Assembly: GCA_001599755.1 (NCBI GenBank)
Contig: BCHX01000001.1
Location: forward strand, 2,418,001 to 2,482,000
DNA: 64,000 bases
From: Gliomastix tumulicola
Taxonomy: Eukaryota > Ascomycota > Sordariomycetes > Hypocreales > Bionectriaceae
Reading direction: 5' to 3'
Part shown: piece by piece, positions 48,714-61,621 of the stretch
Layout of the letters: each line of letters opens with the position of its first letter
How positions within the stretch are numbered: position 1 is the stretch's first letter
Notes under the pieces: generated by a model
What the model saw: only the letters and a program-made list of their open reading frames with translations
The model's database searches: none
What the model was told of the DNA's origin: nothing
Position numbers and translations under genes: made by a program

Positions 48714-49829
48714 TCAATGTATACGATCACTCTCGATGGTCCAATGCGGTATGACGGCAGTATCCCCGTGACGATAAGTGATTCTCGTCTGCCATACCAT
48801 CCTCCTTTGCTCACAGAGCTTCCATATCATCGCGGAGTGGCCAGCTCTGCTTGCAAGGGGGTGCCTAGTCGTCCAGCCTTCAAGGTTGTTTTCTAGCAGG
48901 GGGCTGGTAAACAACCTAAAGATATCGGGCAAGGCAAGATACGATTCGCCAGAAAGGCTCAAATGCCGCATCAGACGATCATCGCTAGTGTTGAGGTTAG
49001 TGCGGTGGGCAACTTCGACTTTGGACCTTGTGCCAGTCGCACAGCAGGTACAGCAAGTCGCCAGAAATCGCCCTGCCCTGTCTCGTAGGTACCTGGGTCG
49101 GAAGGTACATTTTGCAAAGTACCATACCACGCAAGGTTCCCCTCTTTTCGAATATCGAGCAGCGTGCAGGAAACAAAGTGCAAGGGTAGTGCCAATATTG
49201 GCCATGGCCGAGCCAGGGCGAGGGCACTTGTGCGGGATGCGATGGCACTCAGCAATTGCGACCGTACTTTCAGCAGGGAAGCCAATCCGATGCCGTCCAA
49301 TCCTCCACGAAAGGGCACCCGAACAGACGAGCGGCACGGCAGAATCCCAATATGCCCGTCTATTCTTGCTCCAGTGAGGCAGCTTGCGACCCAGCGATGC
49401 TGTGGCCTCGAACGGGCGCACGGCAAGGGGGGCACAAGGCGGGAGAATACTTAGACAGAGGGCCGCACACGCACAGCTGCGCACGGGCGTGCCACCCGGC
49501 TGTTCTAGAGGCCGGGGCGGGTTGGTAGGGCACATGAAGAGGGTGTCCCGGCGAAGAAAGGCAGCAAAGCAGGCGAGCGGCAAGGACGCAGAGTGCAGAG
49601 TGGAGGTGAAAGAATTAGCATAGACGCTAGCTAGCTCGAGAGCTTGGGCCACCCACACAGTGAGCGATATCACACTTCCAACGAGGATTCTCTGGACGCT
49701 GATTGGCCGCTCAATGTGACAAGAAAGATGCTCGTGCATTAGCGGCAGGGGCCACGGGACCAACCGATTGTAGCGGCGCGGAAAAGCAAGGTCGGCGTCC
49801 AGTGTCAAAGCGCCATCCCTTGATCCCAT
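48714..49829 (-). other. 371-codon open frame of doubtful coding status
   Basis: The longest frame in the gene-free region runs from a true ATG at 49829 to 48714. The product is rich in Arg, Cys, His and Leu, has no domain I recognise, no signal peptide and no plausible introns. Overlapping frames on both strands are also open. I think it more likely chance than a gene, but its length makes it worth listing. Confidence 0.15.
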
Positions 49830-52692
49830 TGGACGATCACCACCGCGCTAGAGAACAGGGGTCGCTGCTAGGCCAGCCAATGGGAGCCCGGGGCCGCTCC
49901 TTCCCCGACTCGTGAGAAGGTACCTTGGGAAGTCACGACTTGGAAGCCTGGAAGGTGCGGACCACATGCCCCAGGCTGGAAGGGAGAGAGACTGAGGAAG
50001 GAGGTGCTCGGCCCGGAATGCCTCTGCAATCTCTCTGCCATCTCGTGAACATTCCCCCGCTTCTTGATCAAATCCTGCCGAGTCTGTGCTCCCAATCACG
50101 GGTCGGCGTCGCTACCACGGCCGCTTCTGGCTGCGATGCGATAATGCGATAATGCGATGCGCAAGCAGATCCAGGATTACGTTATGTCGAGCGGCCTGCT
50201 GCGATGGAGCGCAGAGTCTGGGGGCGGAGGGACTTCGACAGCTGTCGGTATCAGGCCAGGCACTAAAAGGTCACTGTTAACGTTAACGAGTCAAGGCGGC
50301 CGTCTCCTCCCGCCATCATTCCAGCAACTGCCCTCCCGCCCGCTGAAGATTGTGGAGGTAGGTACGGTACGGACACTCGCATCTTTCCTCACTCGGACGA
50401 GAGTGACACCAACTGAGCTCGTGCTCGTATCGTCTGTGCTTGTGAATCTGTCCACTTCAAGTGGAGGTTTATTACCCCACATTATCACCTATCAGATTGG
50501 ACCTTGGGCAAGCTCCCTGGCCAGATTTGGTCATAAATTCGTGCCGGCGCTTGCATGGTGAGCTCCCGGCGCCTAAACATTTGCGCTATTAGCACTCGGA
50601 CACTTTTGCTAATCTATTAGGACCTATTTTTAATTTAGCCCAATATTCACATCTCCAGTCTCTCTGCTGGTGCGCGGTCCAACGCCTCCAAGGATGTGTA
50701 AGCCAGGCACGGAAGGCACATCTGCTTATCTCTACCTATGGAAATAAAAGAGATACCTGGTACTTCCCCAACATCGATCACGGTGTGGCGAGATCTCAGT
50801 TCTTTCGATCAGATGCCTGGATTCCTTCGTCTTGCCACCCTCCAAGACGGTCGGTGTTGACAAAAATCCCACGGCCGGAGGCGGTGAGACAAGCACCCGA
50901 CACACGAGACATGGCAGCAAACACGTTCTCGCAGGAGCGCCCACCACGTGTGAACCGTTCGGAACGAGGTCGAGCCCACGTTGTCCAGATGCCCGCGTGT
51001 GCGACCTGGTGCCTGAACCAACAACCACCACCACCACCATCACCACGTCGTCTCTGATATCACATCAATCACGAACAAGCTAGCCTTGCTAGTCGAGGCC
51101 CCGACCCTCGAGAGGCGAATGTGCAGGAAGGAGATTGCGACTCGATCGCGGTCACATCGGTCCTTTCGGCTCCCATGCCGTATGTGTACATTCCAGGCCA
51201 CTGCTAAGCTTCATCACCTAGGCCTAGCAGACGAGCTACACGGCGGCCGCACAGCAGCTAGTGCCCAGAGTCGTTGACCAGGGTGGTGGGGGCGAATATG
51301 CGTTGAATGTGCTGATGGTTGCACCCAAGTCCCCCCCGCCAGCATTGCGAAGAATGACTCGTCACACCCTTATGCAGGTGATGTGTTGGTTGCGAAATTG
51401 CAATCTGACAGCCTCACCGTCGCTGCGATGTGATTGCGACCTTATCACACCCACTATCTAATTATCTATCACCAAGCACGCATGAGTCCATCACCGTCTA
51501 GCCCCCTCATTCACACATCGACACGGCCTTTCTTGCGGGGTCCTCCGAGACTGAATTCATTCATAGCTCCCTGGACCTATTCTTCCGACTCTCCCTAGTG
51601 CCTGCCAGTGGTGGGGGAGTTCGGCAGGTGCTGCAAGAGTTGATACCCGAAAGACTAGCTAAACAAACATCGTGGCCACAGACTCCACGACGGCTCGCAG
51701 CTAGAGATCTAGAAGCACCTGACGGTGACTCAGCGTTCTTTTGTTTCTTCAGAAGTTTCTCTCTCCGTTTCTCAAGGCTAGCCTTAAGCTGTCACTGCAC
51801 CCAGTGGGGATGGCTAGCCCGGTAGTTCAGAGGTCCGGGCTGGCGATTTTCCTCGTACTGTGAGGGAGTGTGGGTTTGGGGAGGGGGCACCCGGGCCTTC
51901 TTGTCGACCTTTGCCTGATAAGGTGCTTCTTAGGCTATCACACGGGTCAGAACAGAGCTGAGGAGACCAGTCAGAGAGGTACGTGCGCCCTCCCATGCAA
52001 GGGTTGGGGAGAAAGACGTGCAGAAAGCTCGGTCTTCCAGAATCAAAACCAAGCAAGCAAGTCAATCTCGAGCTCGAGTGTCGGGTGGAGGCCACCGCTG
52101 GAGGATCCCCTGCACGGAACCCTGGGTGATCCATGAGTCCCCATGGTGACATGCAAGGGTCAAAGGGGTCTGCGTTCTGCACAGTGCGATCAGTTATTAC
52201 GGGCCGGAGTGGTCTCTGGCTCCCGAGCAGTCCTCGTTCTCGCAGCGTTCCGCATCAACTCTTCCCCTTGGTCTCTCTGTCCACCGCCAATGCCGGAAAG
52301 GCGGTGGTCCTCCGCTTGTCCTCCAGCCATGATCCGACTTCTCATGCCACAGTCCGGACATAGCTCGCTGCTGGCCAGCTCCAGGATGCGAGCCTAACCT
52401 GTCCGATCTGGCCAACGTCCGCAATCGTGCTCCACTTCGCAGCTTGATATCACATTTCACACGTACGTATTGATGGGCTCAGAGGTTGGGAGAGAGGCTC
52501 GCAATGAAGGAGCTGTCCCCATCTGCACGGATCGCCGTCTCTCATTCGTCCTTTCTCCCCCGAGCAAAAGATCTCTGAAGCTCTGCGAGGACGGATATTC
52601 CAACGGGGATCATCTCCACTAAGGGAATGTCTGTCCAGACCGATGACCGGCATTTCCCCTTTCGTAGCTATTTTGACTCGACGTACAGCAGG

Positions 52693-52710
52693 GCGCGCGC
52701 GCGCGCGCAC
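52693..52710. repeat. GC dinucleotide repeat
   Basis: Eight GC units followed by AC give about 18 bp of alternating purine and pyrimidine, the sequence class that most easily forms Z-DNA. Confidence 0.9.
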
Positions 52711-55700
52711 AGTGGCTTCCACACCTACTCTCTGTCTCTAGCCCGAGTCGCACAACGCTTCCTTCTCGTACAACACGTGTGAAACTTCCCACGAGGAACG
52801 AAAAAAAAAAAAGAGAAAGCGACCGGGGTTCACGATAATGGAATGATGATGCCATTGACGGAGCCCAGGCCTTTGCTACTGCATGCACATGCAAGCCGCC
52901 GGCCGAGCCATTGAATGCCACTGACCAGGGGACAGACTCCCACAGGACGAGTCGGGTGGTTGGGAGGGGGGGGCAAGCATTGGCAGGCAAGAGGAAGGGA
53001 CAAACTTGCAGTAGTAGCCCGTGCGGATAGAAGGGGAGGAATGGGAGGGGGGATCGCGATGACTTGGTGACGGGAGCTTCTGCAAAGCATGGAGGGAGAG
53101 CCGCGGCCTGCTAGCAAAATTTCGGCCGGGGAGGGCTACCTAGCAGGACACTAGCATTGGATAGGACAAGCACTGCGAGGGAAAATTGAGGGAAAGGGAG
53201 AGGAAAAATGCAACTGCTGCAGGGAGTCGACCGGAGTCACATCGACCGTGCTGGGGTGTCGACTGCGAAGAGTGAGCTAAGATGGAAATCCCTGCACATC
53301 GGAGGCTCGGGGTGAGTGCGCAAGTCTCGCACAGTATCGACCTTCTCTTTTGCGCACTGCAGCATCACCGCCAGACGTGCTCCGATACGAACGTGATAAA
53401 ATCGTGATGGTGTGAAGGCTGTCGGGTTAAGGGGGGAGAAGCATAAGCAGCAATGAGACATGTTACCGTGGAGATGGAGGTTGCGATATTGGGAAGCAAG
53501 TGATTATTACATATGCGTAGGATGGCTGCAGATGTGGCTGCATCTCGCACGAATACAGTGCCAGACAGACCAGACAGCGTCGTATTGGAGCTGGGCCTCA
53601 AAGTCCCCTAACCAGTGCATGCATGCTGCCTGCATGATGGACGATGGAAAACCCCGCAGCCAGTCCATATAGTACATTTGATTTGATATGGGCAGGGTCT
53701 GGGCCAATTGCACCCTGATATCGAGTCCTCGATAAGTCATTGGTGGTTGTGGTCGAGATGAGATTGGTATGCGAAACGGCCGTTGAGTCCAATTGCACTC
53801 GGGCATTGGTCCACGGCAAAATTAGCCAGACACTCGCATCATGCCCGCAGTGTGTGCGTGCTCTCTCTGCCCAGGACAATCTCCCACAGTAACGAATTGG
53901 GATCTGGGAAAGGAAGACTGTATCCTGGTGTGGAGGGAGCTAGACTCTCACAGTGCGATATCTAGAGCCACCCCCCTTGTCGACCCTGTCCCAGCCCCCC
54001 CTTTGGCGAATCCGTTTCTTGGCCACACAGACCAGAGAGTTGAAGAGGGGGGAACAGTGCGGTTTAGTTTATCGACAAGGGCTTTGGGGAGAGACAGAGA
54101 AACAGGCAAGACAAGAGAAAGTCTCGAAAAGTCGGTGCTCTGTTGTCACGTCGCATTCATCAGCAGAGCTAGGTCAGCTGTGATCTGCAAATTTCCGATC
54201 CTTTCGCCTCGGCTTCTCTGCGGAGAGCTCGATGTTGGTTCGGAGTCGACGACTCGCCTGGACATCGTGGGTCCGCCTCCCATTGAGTGATATCGTCAAT
54301 GGGTGACAAACGTGCGCATTCGCATCACGAGGCCAAAGCCGCCACTCACCTGTGAGCCAACCAAGCAGTAGCCTGCTATCTACACCGAAGCTCTAGCCTC
54401 TGCGCATACGTAGTCTGTGGCTTGTCTTTTCTTGACCGCCACTCCCAAGCATCGCTGGCATCAGGAAGTCAAGTCATGTGCGCCGCGCCAGGGTCCTCTC
54501 GCTCATGCTGATCTTGGCAGGGCCGTGGTCACGTTCAGGGCTTTGGTCAAAAATTCTGCTGTCCAGATGCCAAATGTTGAGCTTGAGAAGCATCGGAGAT
54601 CGTCAGATTTGGGGAGGGGGGGAACCAGGGACCGTGCGTGCCCTGGCCCTCGCCCAAGTACCTTTTGCAGGCTTTTTGGCCACGGAGCCGTCGGTACTCA
54701 AGGAGCCTGTCGAAACGGCCAGCCCGATGACAGCCGATCACGGCGACAGGCTAGAGCGTTGAGGCGTCGTCCATTGACCACGAGAAACAGGCCCCCCTAG
54801 TAGGTCTCTGTCCGGAGAATGGAGGAAATGACGGAAGTGGTGAGAATCGCGACTTGTGAGAGGCTGAGAGGAGCCGAGAGGGCTTGTCCACATGTCGTCC
54901 ACATGTTGTGCTACCCCGGAGCTTCAAGATGGAATTGAGCTGGGTGCGCCGGAGACCGGCGGCTTGCACTGGGCATCATTTGTCGGTCTAGAGAATGGAT
55001 GGGCTTCGCTGGCCTGTGAGTCATTGAAGCTTTGGCCAGAAGGATGAAGCCACGAGAGAGAAAAAAAAAAAGAAAGAAAAAAGGAAGACAACGAGGCGGT
55101 GGGACCTTGTGATGGGCATCATCGGTAGGGCAAGAATAGAGTTTCGTTTCATTAACGACGATTGACCCTGATTGACCGGACCGTTCAGTTGCTAACGGCC
55201 TGTGAGGCTAGAGTTGCCCAGGAAGGCAAGTACTAAAAGTTTGAGCACCGTACCTTCCGTCGTACTCGTAACCGTTGTGCACCGTCCTTTACACGGGCCA
55301 CAGGCCTGATGGGGGCCCTTCCGATTCTGCTCTCTCCCATGTAGCGATTTATCAGACCGGTTCAGTGACACCAGCGCTGCTCGCACGGAGACGACACCAT
55401 CAGGTGCTGCAGGTGCTGCAGGTACCGGCGACTGTACCACACAGAGACATCGAGTTCGGGCGGTGGGGAGCCACTACAGACGTTAGAACACATCTTAGAC
55501 GGCAACGGCGCGGGCCCCGCCTGCCGCTAAAAGCTCAGAAAGCTACGAAAGCTACGAAAGCTCAGGTAAGAGCGCCACGGAAGCCCCTGCCTTATTCTGG
55601 ATGTCACTCCGCCCGCCGTGCCTGCCTGCCTGCCTGAGGCTCTCGTACGAGTACGAACAGGTCAGGCTTGTGGCAGGTGCTGGGCACTAGTAGTAGCTTC

Positions 55701-56251
55701 CAAATCACGAGGAAGGTGCGAAGCTGTGCTGCACCTGCCCGTGCAGGGGCGGTACGTATTACTGGTTAGTTCATTTTCTAGTGCTTCTCCTGGCCTGACT
55801 GAGCTCTCCCCCTCCTCGACGAGTCAAGTCTTTGGGCAGCCATCCATCACAAATCACAAGCACCGGCGCCACTTCAACCCCTGCTCGTCTTCGTCTCCTC
55901 AACATCGATATCCTCCAATCTGCATCCCGGATTCTGATCACGGCGCTTAGCAGCAGCCAACCCCGGCTATATTTGGCCATCCTGGCTCGGAGCGGCCAAT
56001 CACGCCGCGGCTGGCGCCCTAGCCATGCTCTTGCAGCGCGCCATTCCTGTTCTCGTCGCACGGCACTTGGTCCACTCGCGACTTATCACCAATCACGATG
56101 GCCGATGGCCTGCTCTCGACTCGCAACCTTGCCCTTTGGACTCGGGCGGAGGGGCGGTCGGACGGGCGTGAAGGCCCTTGTCCCTCCCGTTGCCGACCTT
56201 ACGATCTTTTTTTGTCGACAGGCCTCGAGCCCTCTCCGTCCTCGATAGCTT

Positions 56252-56275
56252 GCCCTCGCGCCCTCGCGCCCTCGC
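56252..56275. repeat. Tandem 8-bp repeat
   Basis: Three perfect copies of GCCCTCGC in the upstream region of the SAM/PH gene. Confidence 0.85.
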
Positions 56276-56861
56276 GCCAAGCCCCCATCCTGGCTCTTGT
56301 GAGGGGAATACCTGATGGATGGCCGTGTCGGTGACGACGCTTGCTGCTCCCAGAATAGTTGTGACAGCACCTGCCCCTCCCCTCCGTTTATGCGCTTGGG
56401 AGGAGTTGCTATCCTTATCCCCCAGCAACCGGCACCATCCTTGTGCTGGTCACATTCATGGATCCCATAGCGGCACACACTCGCCCATTATCACACTGCT
56501 AAGCTCCCAACCAACCGTCGAGCCCACCCCCAACCTGCATGCATACACCGTCTTCTCTCCTCGTACATACATACATAACACTATCGTAGCCGCCCGCCTA
56601 TCTCCTCATCCTCTTCCTCCCGTATTTTGCGACTTTGACCTATAGGCCTTGCAGCTGCGGGTTATTGTCAGCTCGTTTGGTTTTCAGCTGCTCATCTACA
56701 AGACCCAGTTACCACGACTTACACGTCAAGCAAGCCCTTGACGCCACAGTTTTGTGCAAGAACAGTGCCGGCAACGGCGGTATACGACAGAGAACAGACG
56801 CAGTCCTGCACATCGACGGAGCCAGGGAACAGTCCTCGATAACGTCACTACAGCAATTCAT

Positions 56862-56873
56862 ATGAAATCATAA
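56862..56873 (+). promoter_or_regulatory. Minimal upstream ORF next to the SAM/PH start
   Basis: ATG AAA TCA TAA ends one base before the ATG at 56875. If transcribed, scanning ribosomes would meet this three-codon frame first, so it could lower translation or act by reinitiation. Confidence 0.5.
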
Positions 56874-56874
56874 A

Positions 56875-59566
56875 ATGGTGAGCGATGATCTCCATCTACC
56901 ACTGTCACACCAGATTCGCGGTCACCTTCAAAGAGGCCATGCTTACCGGTTCACAATCAGGAGCAAGTCCAATATCACCAGTATGGCCGGCGCCAGACCT
57001 ACCAGGAGATGAGGCAGAAGCCAGTGTCACGGGAGACTTTCTTCAGTGTCAAGAGCGAGTCGAGGGGCATGCGCCCGACCTCAGTTGCGACTGAGTTCGT
57101 CGACACTGATTGGGATGAGGATGATATCATCAGTGAGCCCGAAGATAACTCGCCTCGAGTGAGTCTGCAGTCGGTAAGTCAAACCCTCACCCCACAACCT
57201 ACATACCTACCTCCACAAGCAAGGCTTCAGAAGAGGTTATATACTCTATTTCCCATACCAGACCAGCACTGACCATCGATGCTCTGCAGTCTGGCCAGCC
57301 CAGTTTCACAACCATCTCGACGTACGATGAGGTTCCCACGCCGCGAACGAGCCGACATGGCCATCTCCCCTTCTACCACAAGGCGGTCGAGGGGCCTCGG
57401 GGGCCACATCTCTTCCATGATCCCCATGATGAGATGCTCCAGGATGAGGACATAATCCTGACTATGTCACCCATCACCCCCAAAGTGGCACGCGGCATCC
57501 CCGAACCATTCCACCGCACGCTTCCTCCTCCGAACCGCAACAGCCCCTTCCAGTACACCAGCCAGCCGCTCGACACATCCACTCTTGCCTCATGGACGCC
57601 TGAGATGGTCGCCCAATCGATGCTCAATGCCGGCATTGAAGCGTTGATGGCTGATCGCTTCATCGAAAACGATATCAATGGCGCTATCCTTATTACCCTT
57701 AAGTTTGAGGATCTGAGGGAACTGGACATCTCCTCCTTCGGCATTCGGACCAGAGTATGGCATCAAATTCAGGCGCTTCGAGACAGCGGACCAGCTTCCC
57801 CACGACCACCGACTCCGATCGAGGATGAGCCCAGTCGTGAGGCTAGGAGGGAGACGCGAGAGGAGGGCAACTCGGACGTGAGGCGCAAGGAGAGCAGCAG
57901 GCATCGACCGAAGAAGAAGCCGTCCGTCGCAGACACCATCATGCCGGGCGAGTCGGTATCAATCATTGGTATCGAACAGGTCGTTCCCAAGCCCCATGTC
58001 TGCTCCAAGGGCGAGAACTGCTCCAAGTACCGGAAGCAGGTCCGCCTCATCGAGAAGTTCAAGAAGATGAACCCCAACATTGACGTCAACATGCACGCTG
58101 GTGCGACCGTCATTGTGGCCGATGCCGGCAACCCTCAGACGGCCAGGTCGATCAACCCCGACGCCGAGCAGGCTCGTCCCGTGTCTGACGCGGTCCCTTC
58201 GGTCGTTGCTTCATCCGATGTCATGGGCACGAACGGGCTTCCCCCTCTGCAGTATCTGCAGGAGGCGGCTCTCCGTAACTTCAACACCAGGGACCCTCAG
58301 GACAATGTGCGCCAGTTCCTCCAGTTTCAGCAGAAGAGCGAGAATGAGGTTCCTCCAACCCCGCCCTTCGAGGTTGCCCCTACATCTTCGCCGCACCAGG
58401 GCCTCCGTCGTCTGCCCAGGCTGTCCATTCCCACAGCGCCACCGCCGATGCGATATCAACCACCGAGGGCTGCCACGGTCCCCCCTCAGATGCAGCAGCA
58501 GCAGCAGCAGCAGCATCAGCACTACCGACAACACCAGGAGCCTCAGCACATTGAGCCCCAGCAGGAGCTTCATGAGTCTCCTCAGGAGTTTGTTCCCTAT
58601 CAGATGGACAAGGCCAACCCTCTGTCGCCTGACCTGGAGACGACACGCAACCCCTTCCGAGGAGGAACTCCCTTCTCTGAGGTCGATGTGCCTGTCACCG
58701 CCGTTGCTCTTGGTCCTGTTGCTCGCGATGCTTCGCAGTCTGTCCCTCCTGACATGAACTACCGCCATGCTCAGAGCAACCCGGTGCCCCGTGCCCAGTC
58801 TCGCGCCTCAGTGCGCCGGCCCTCTTTCCCTGTCCTGCCGGTTCTGGATGAGAACCGAGCGATCCGTATGGCTCCCAAGAATCAGTCGCCTGAGATCACC
58901 TCACCGCCCCCCGCTGCTTCCACCCGGCCTCCTCAGCAGCCTCACCATGCGCCTCCTCGGGTCAACTACCCTTGGTCGCCTATCGAGCGGTCCGAGGCCG
59001 ATCAGAGTCTGCCCCTGACCTCCAGCCTGCAGCAAACTGATGCGTCGTCGACGTCTACTGCCGTTGCCGACGGTGTCACTTTCCAGGGTCCCATGAAGAA
59101 GCGAAAGAACAAGATCCTCCGCCACGAATGGCAGGACGGATACTTCACCCTCAAGGGTACCCGTCTCAACATGCACAAGGATGCCCAGAAGGTTGACCGC
59201 ACTCTCGAGTACGTCGACATTGACGACTATGCCATCGCGTGCTCCAGTGTTGCTTCTACCTCGAAGCTCAGCGCTGCCCTCAAGGCTGTCAACATCTCCC
59301 ACAACCGTGAGAAGAGCGACCCAGTTGGCGCCTTCCAGTTCCAGCTTGTTCCCCAGGACAAGAATGGCTCTCGCCTGCGCAAGCGGGACAGCTCCATGCC
59401 AAACGAGGCTGGGTCTGAAGGTGTCAACGGCACTGGCAAGACGCACCACTTCGCAGTCAAGGGCCGTGATGAGCGAATTGACTGGATGCGTGAGCTGATG
59501 CTCGCCAAGGCGCTCAAGCAGAAGGGCGATGGCTTCGAGGTCAGCGTCAACGGCAGCATGATCTAA
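56875..59566 (+). CDS. SAM and PH domain protein, fungal
   Basis: The best model has a 3-nt first coding exon (ATG, 56875-56877) directly before a GTGAGC donor, then 56961-57173 and 57290-59566, giving 830 residues and beginning MEQVQYHQYGRRQTYQEM. A simpler start at ATG 57009 in the same frame gives 814; the residues between look coding, so I prefer the longer. A SAM domain spans about 172-240 (LASWTPEMVAQSMLNAGIE, LKFEDLRELDISSFGIRTR). A basic linker, CSKGENCSKYRKQVRLIEKF, Pro/Gln-rich sequence with poly-Gln and a C-terminal PH domain (about 665-812, FQGPMKKRKNKILRHEWQ to RDERIDWMRELMLAKAL) follow. Related proteins with SAM and PH (Boi type) act in polarised growth at the cortex, but no SH3 is visible here, so the role is inferred. 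Confidence 0.85.
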
Positions 59567-60663
59567 GTAGCCTTGGTCAGCTCCAAGTTCACTCATCTTC
59601 TCTACTTTCCTTTCTCTTCATCTCCATGACGACACTGGACGATGCTTGAGCTATTCCTTGCTTTCACTTTCACAATGGAGTTGCACTCCAAGTTTGGGCG
59701 GTCTTGTTTGTTGCATCCAAAATTCGAAACCCACACTCTCCTTACTCCTTAACGACTTGTTCTTGACTTTCTCAGAGATAGCTTCCGGGCGCAGGCCCAC
59801 TTCATTATGTTTCTTCTTGATTCCCATAGTGTTTCTTGTCATTTATGTTTAGTTCCTTTTATTGGATATGGTTGACTCTTACTCGTGTCGATCAAGCCCC
59901 TGGATATGAACAGACAGCTGGAACTGAGTCTGCTCTCTTCAACGTGGCCTTCAATAGTTGCAGTAGCTAGAAAAACAGAAATCAAACACAGAATTTGACA
60001 TTATCAACTTAAAGAGCCTTCTGCTTCATAGTAACTGTAGTGAACACGTTTAGATGAATCACTGCTCCCTTTGTAATTACCCGTGCTGTATCTCTAAGTC
60101 TGCCCCTACTCGAGACCGATCTCCTCTTCTTCAATTGCCTCTGCAGACGCGCATGTTGTTGTTCGTGTTTGTTTGGGTTCCATTTGAATATCATATTTGG
60201 TCGGTGAGGAGTTGCTCGAGTCTGAATAATAAAGCGTGTTGGGTAGGTCTGAGTCGTGAGTTGGAACGTGTACGCAGTTGAAGCTTCATGATCGGTATGC
60301 CTTGCCAATAGAACGACGAGCGAAAGGATTTACCAGATCCCACGCACCTCTGTTACCCCACGCAGGAAAGGGAACAACGAGAAGATACATTAGGCGGTAT
60401 TATACCTCTCCGAGACTCGCAATATGTCCAACTCGGGAGTGAATGGCGGCTTCTCAGCGGCTACCATATGAGAGTCGTGGTATAGGGTAGGACGATCACG
60501 ACGAGCACAGCAACCTTAGGTATTGATATTGTTACATTTTGGTCTCCAAGCTGCATACTTTGTACAATCCATATGATACAGAGCCAGATTGGCCATCCCC
60601 CTTTCCGTGAGATAGATCTCGGACCATCTCAGCCTAGTCTATAACAGTTACCCCCCCTTCTTC
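59567..60663. other. Convergent 3' intergenic region, 1.1 kb
   Basis: Sequence between the SAM/PH gene and the mitoribosomal gene, pyrimidine-rich after the SAM/PH stop. No gene was recognised. Confidence 0.55.
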
Positions 60664-61621
60664 TTAAGCAGTCGACGCCGACTTGAAGTTGGGCCGGTGA
60701 ACGCCCGTCTTATTGGCGACCAGCTCCCAGTCAATCAGCTCCCACCACGACTCGGCATACGCGAGCTTGCCGCCGGCGCCGCCCTTGCCGACGCCCCAGT
60801 CCAGCAGCCACGAGTGCTCCCACGTGTTCAGGCACAGCAGCGGCTCTAGCTCGATGCCGCCGGGCGGCAGCGAACCGCCCGGCCCGGCCTTGCTGTTGCT
60901 GCTGTTGCGCGCGCCGAAGACGCTGTCCCGGAAGTGGTCGCTCGCGGAGCCGGCGCGGCCCGTCGTGTTCATGTCCGTCTTCTGGGCGCGCCAGTGGGCG
61001 CCCGGGTAGGGGGAGCCGGCGAGGTAGGTCGTCAGCAGGCGGTAGTCGCCGGAGCCGGAGCCGGCGCGCACGAGCCAGACGAAGCCCGGGCCGAACATGG
61101 CGGACGCCGTGAGGACGAACTCGCGGCGCAGGGTCTCGACCGAGGAGAAGGAGAACTCGAGCTCGGCCTTGAGGGCGTCGGGCATGGGCGTGCCCGTGGG
61201 CGTGATGCCGTCGAAGAAGAAGTGCGTGTTGTGCGCCATCGAGGCCCAGTTGAAGACGGGGGCTTTCTGGGGCTCGCGGGCCGTCATGAGGGCGATGGTC
61301 TTTGTGTCCTTGTCCTCGAGTTCGGTGCCTGGGGGAAATCGTTTGTGTTAATGAACGTGACCATGATTCCTGAAGTGCTTCTTCCATGGTATACACACCA
61401 GCTGTCAGGGCGTTGATCTTCTCCGTCGCCAGCGTCATGTAGTCCGTCCACGCGATGGAGAAGCCGGCCGGCGACATGAGGTTGGGCACGCCCGTCTCGG
61501 TGTAGTCGTACCGCAGCGTCGGCACATTGTGAATGCTCCTCCTGGGGGCGACGGTGGACGACAGGCGGGAGGCGAGCGAGGCTCCCACGCGCGGCGATGC
61601 TCTTAACCGTGGGAGGAGCAT
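60664..61621 (-). CDS. Mitochondrial small-subunit ribosomal protein with SOD fold (mS42/mS43 family)
   Basis: Two exons (61621-61399, 61328-60664) encode 295 residues. The N-terminus (MLLPRLRASPRVGASLASRL to RRSIHNVPTLRY) is an Arg-rich mitochondrial presequence. The rest follows the Fe/Mn superoxide dismutase fold: FNWASMAHNTHFFFDG, FGPGFVWLV and LNTWEHSWLLDWG match known SOD blocks. Metal ligands are lost: the N-terminal HxxxHxxY helix is replaced by FSIAWTDYM with no His, and the Asp of DVWEH is Asn in LNTWEH. That pattern fits the yeast Mrp1/Rsm26 mitoribosomal proteins and not an active enzyme. I cannot choose between mS42 and mS43. A Gly/Ser/Asn-rich loop near residues 210-235 is an insert relative to SOD. 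Confidence 0.85.

Larger units (their letters stand above)
47149..56874. other. 9.7-kb region without a recognisable gene
   Basis: Lies between two divergent genes. It is GC-moderate, not AT-rich, so it does not look like an RIP-degraded repeat or a centromere. Many frames of 60-150 codons occur on all strands, but their composition (Cys, Arg, His, Trp-rich) is that of non-coding DNA. One longer frame is listed separately. It may hold long regulatory DNA, long 5' UTRs or non-coding RNA genes. Confidence 0.6.

Noticed and set aside
60664..61621. Active iron superoxide dismutase
   Set aside because: Metal ligands are missing, so the mitoribosomal relative is the better call.
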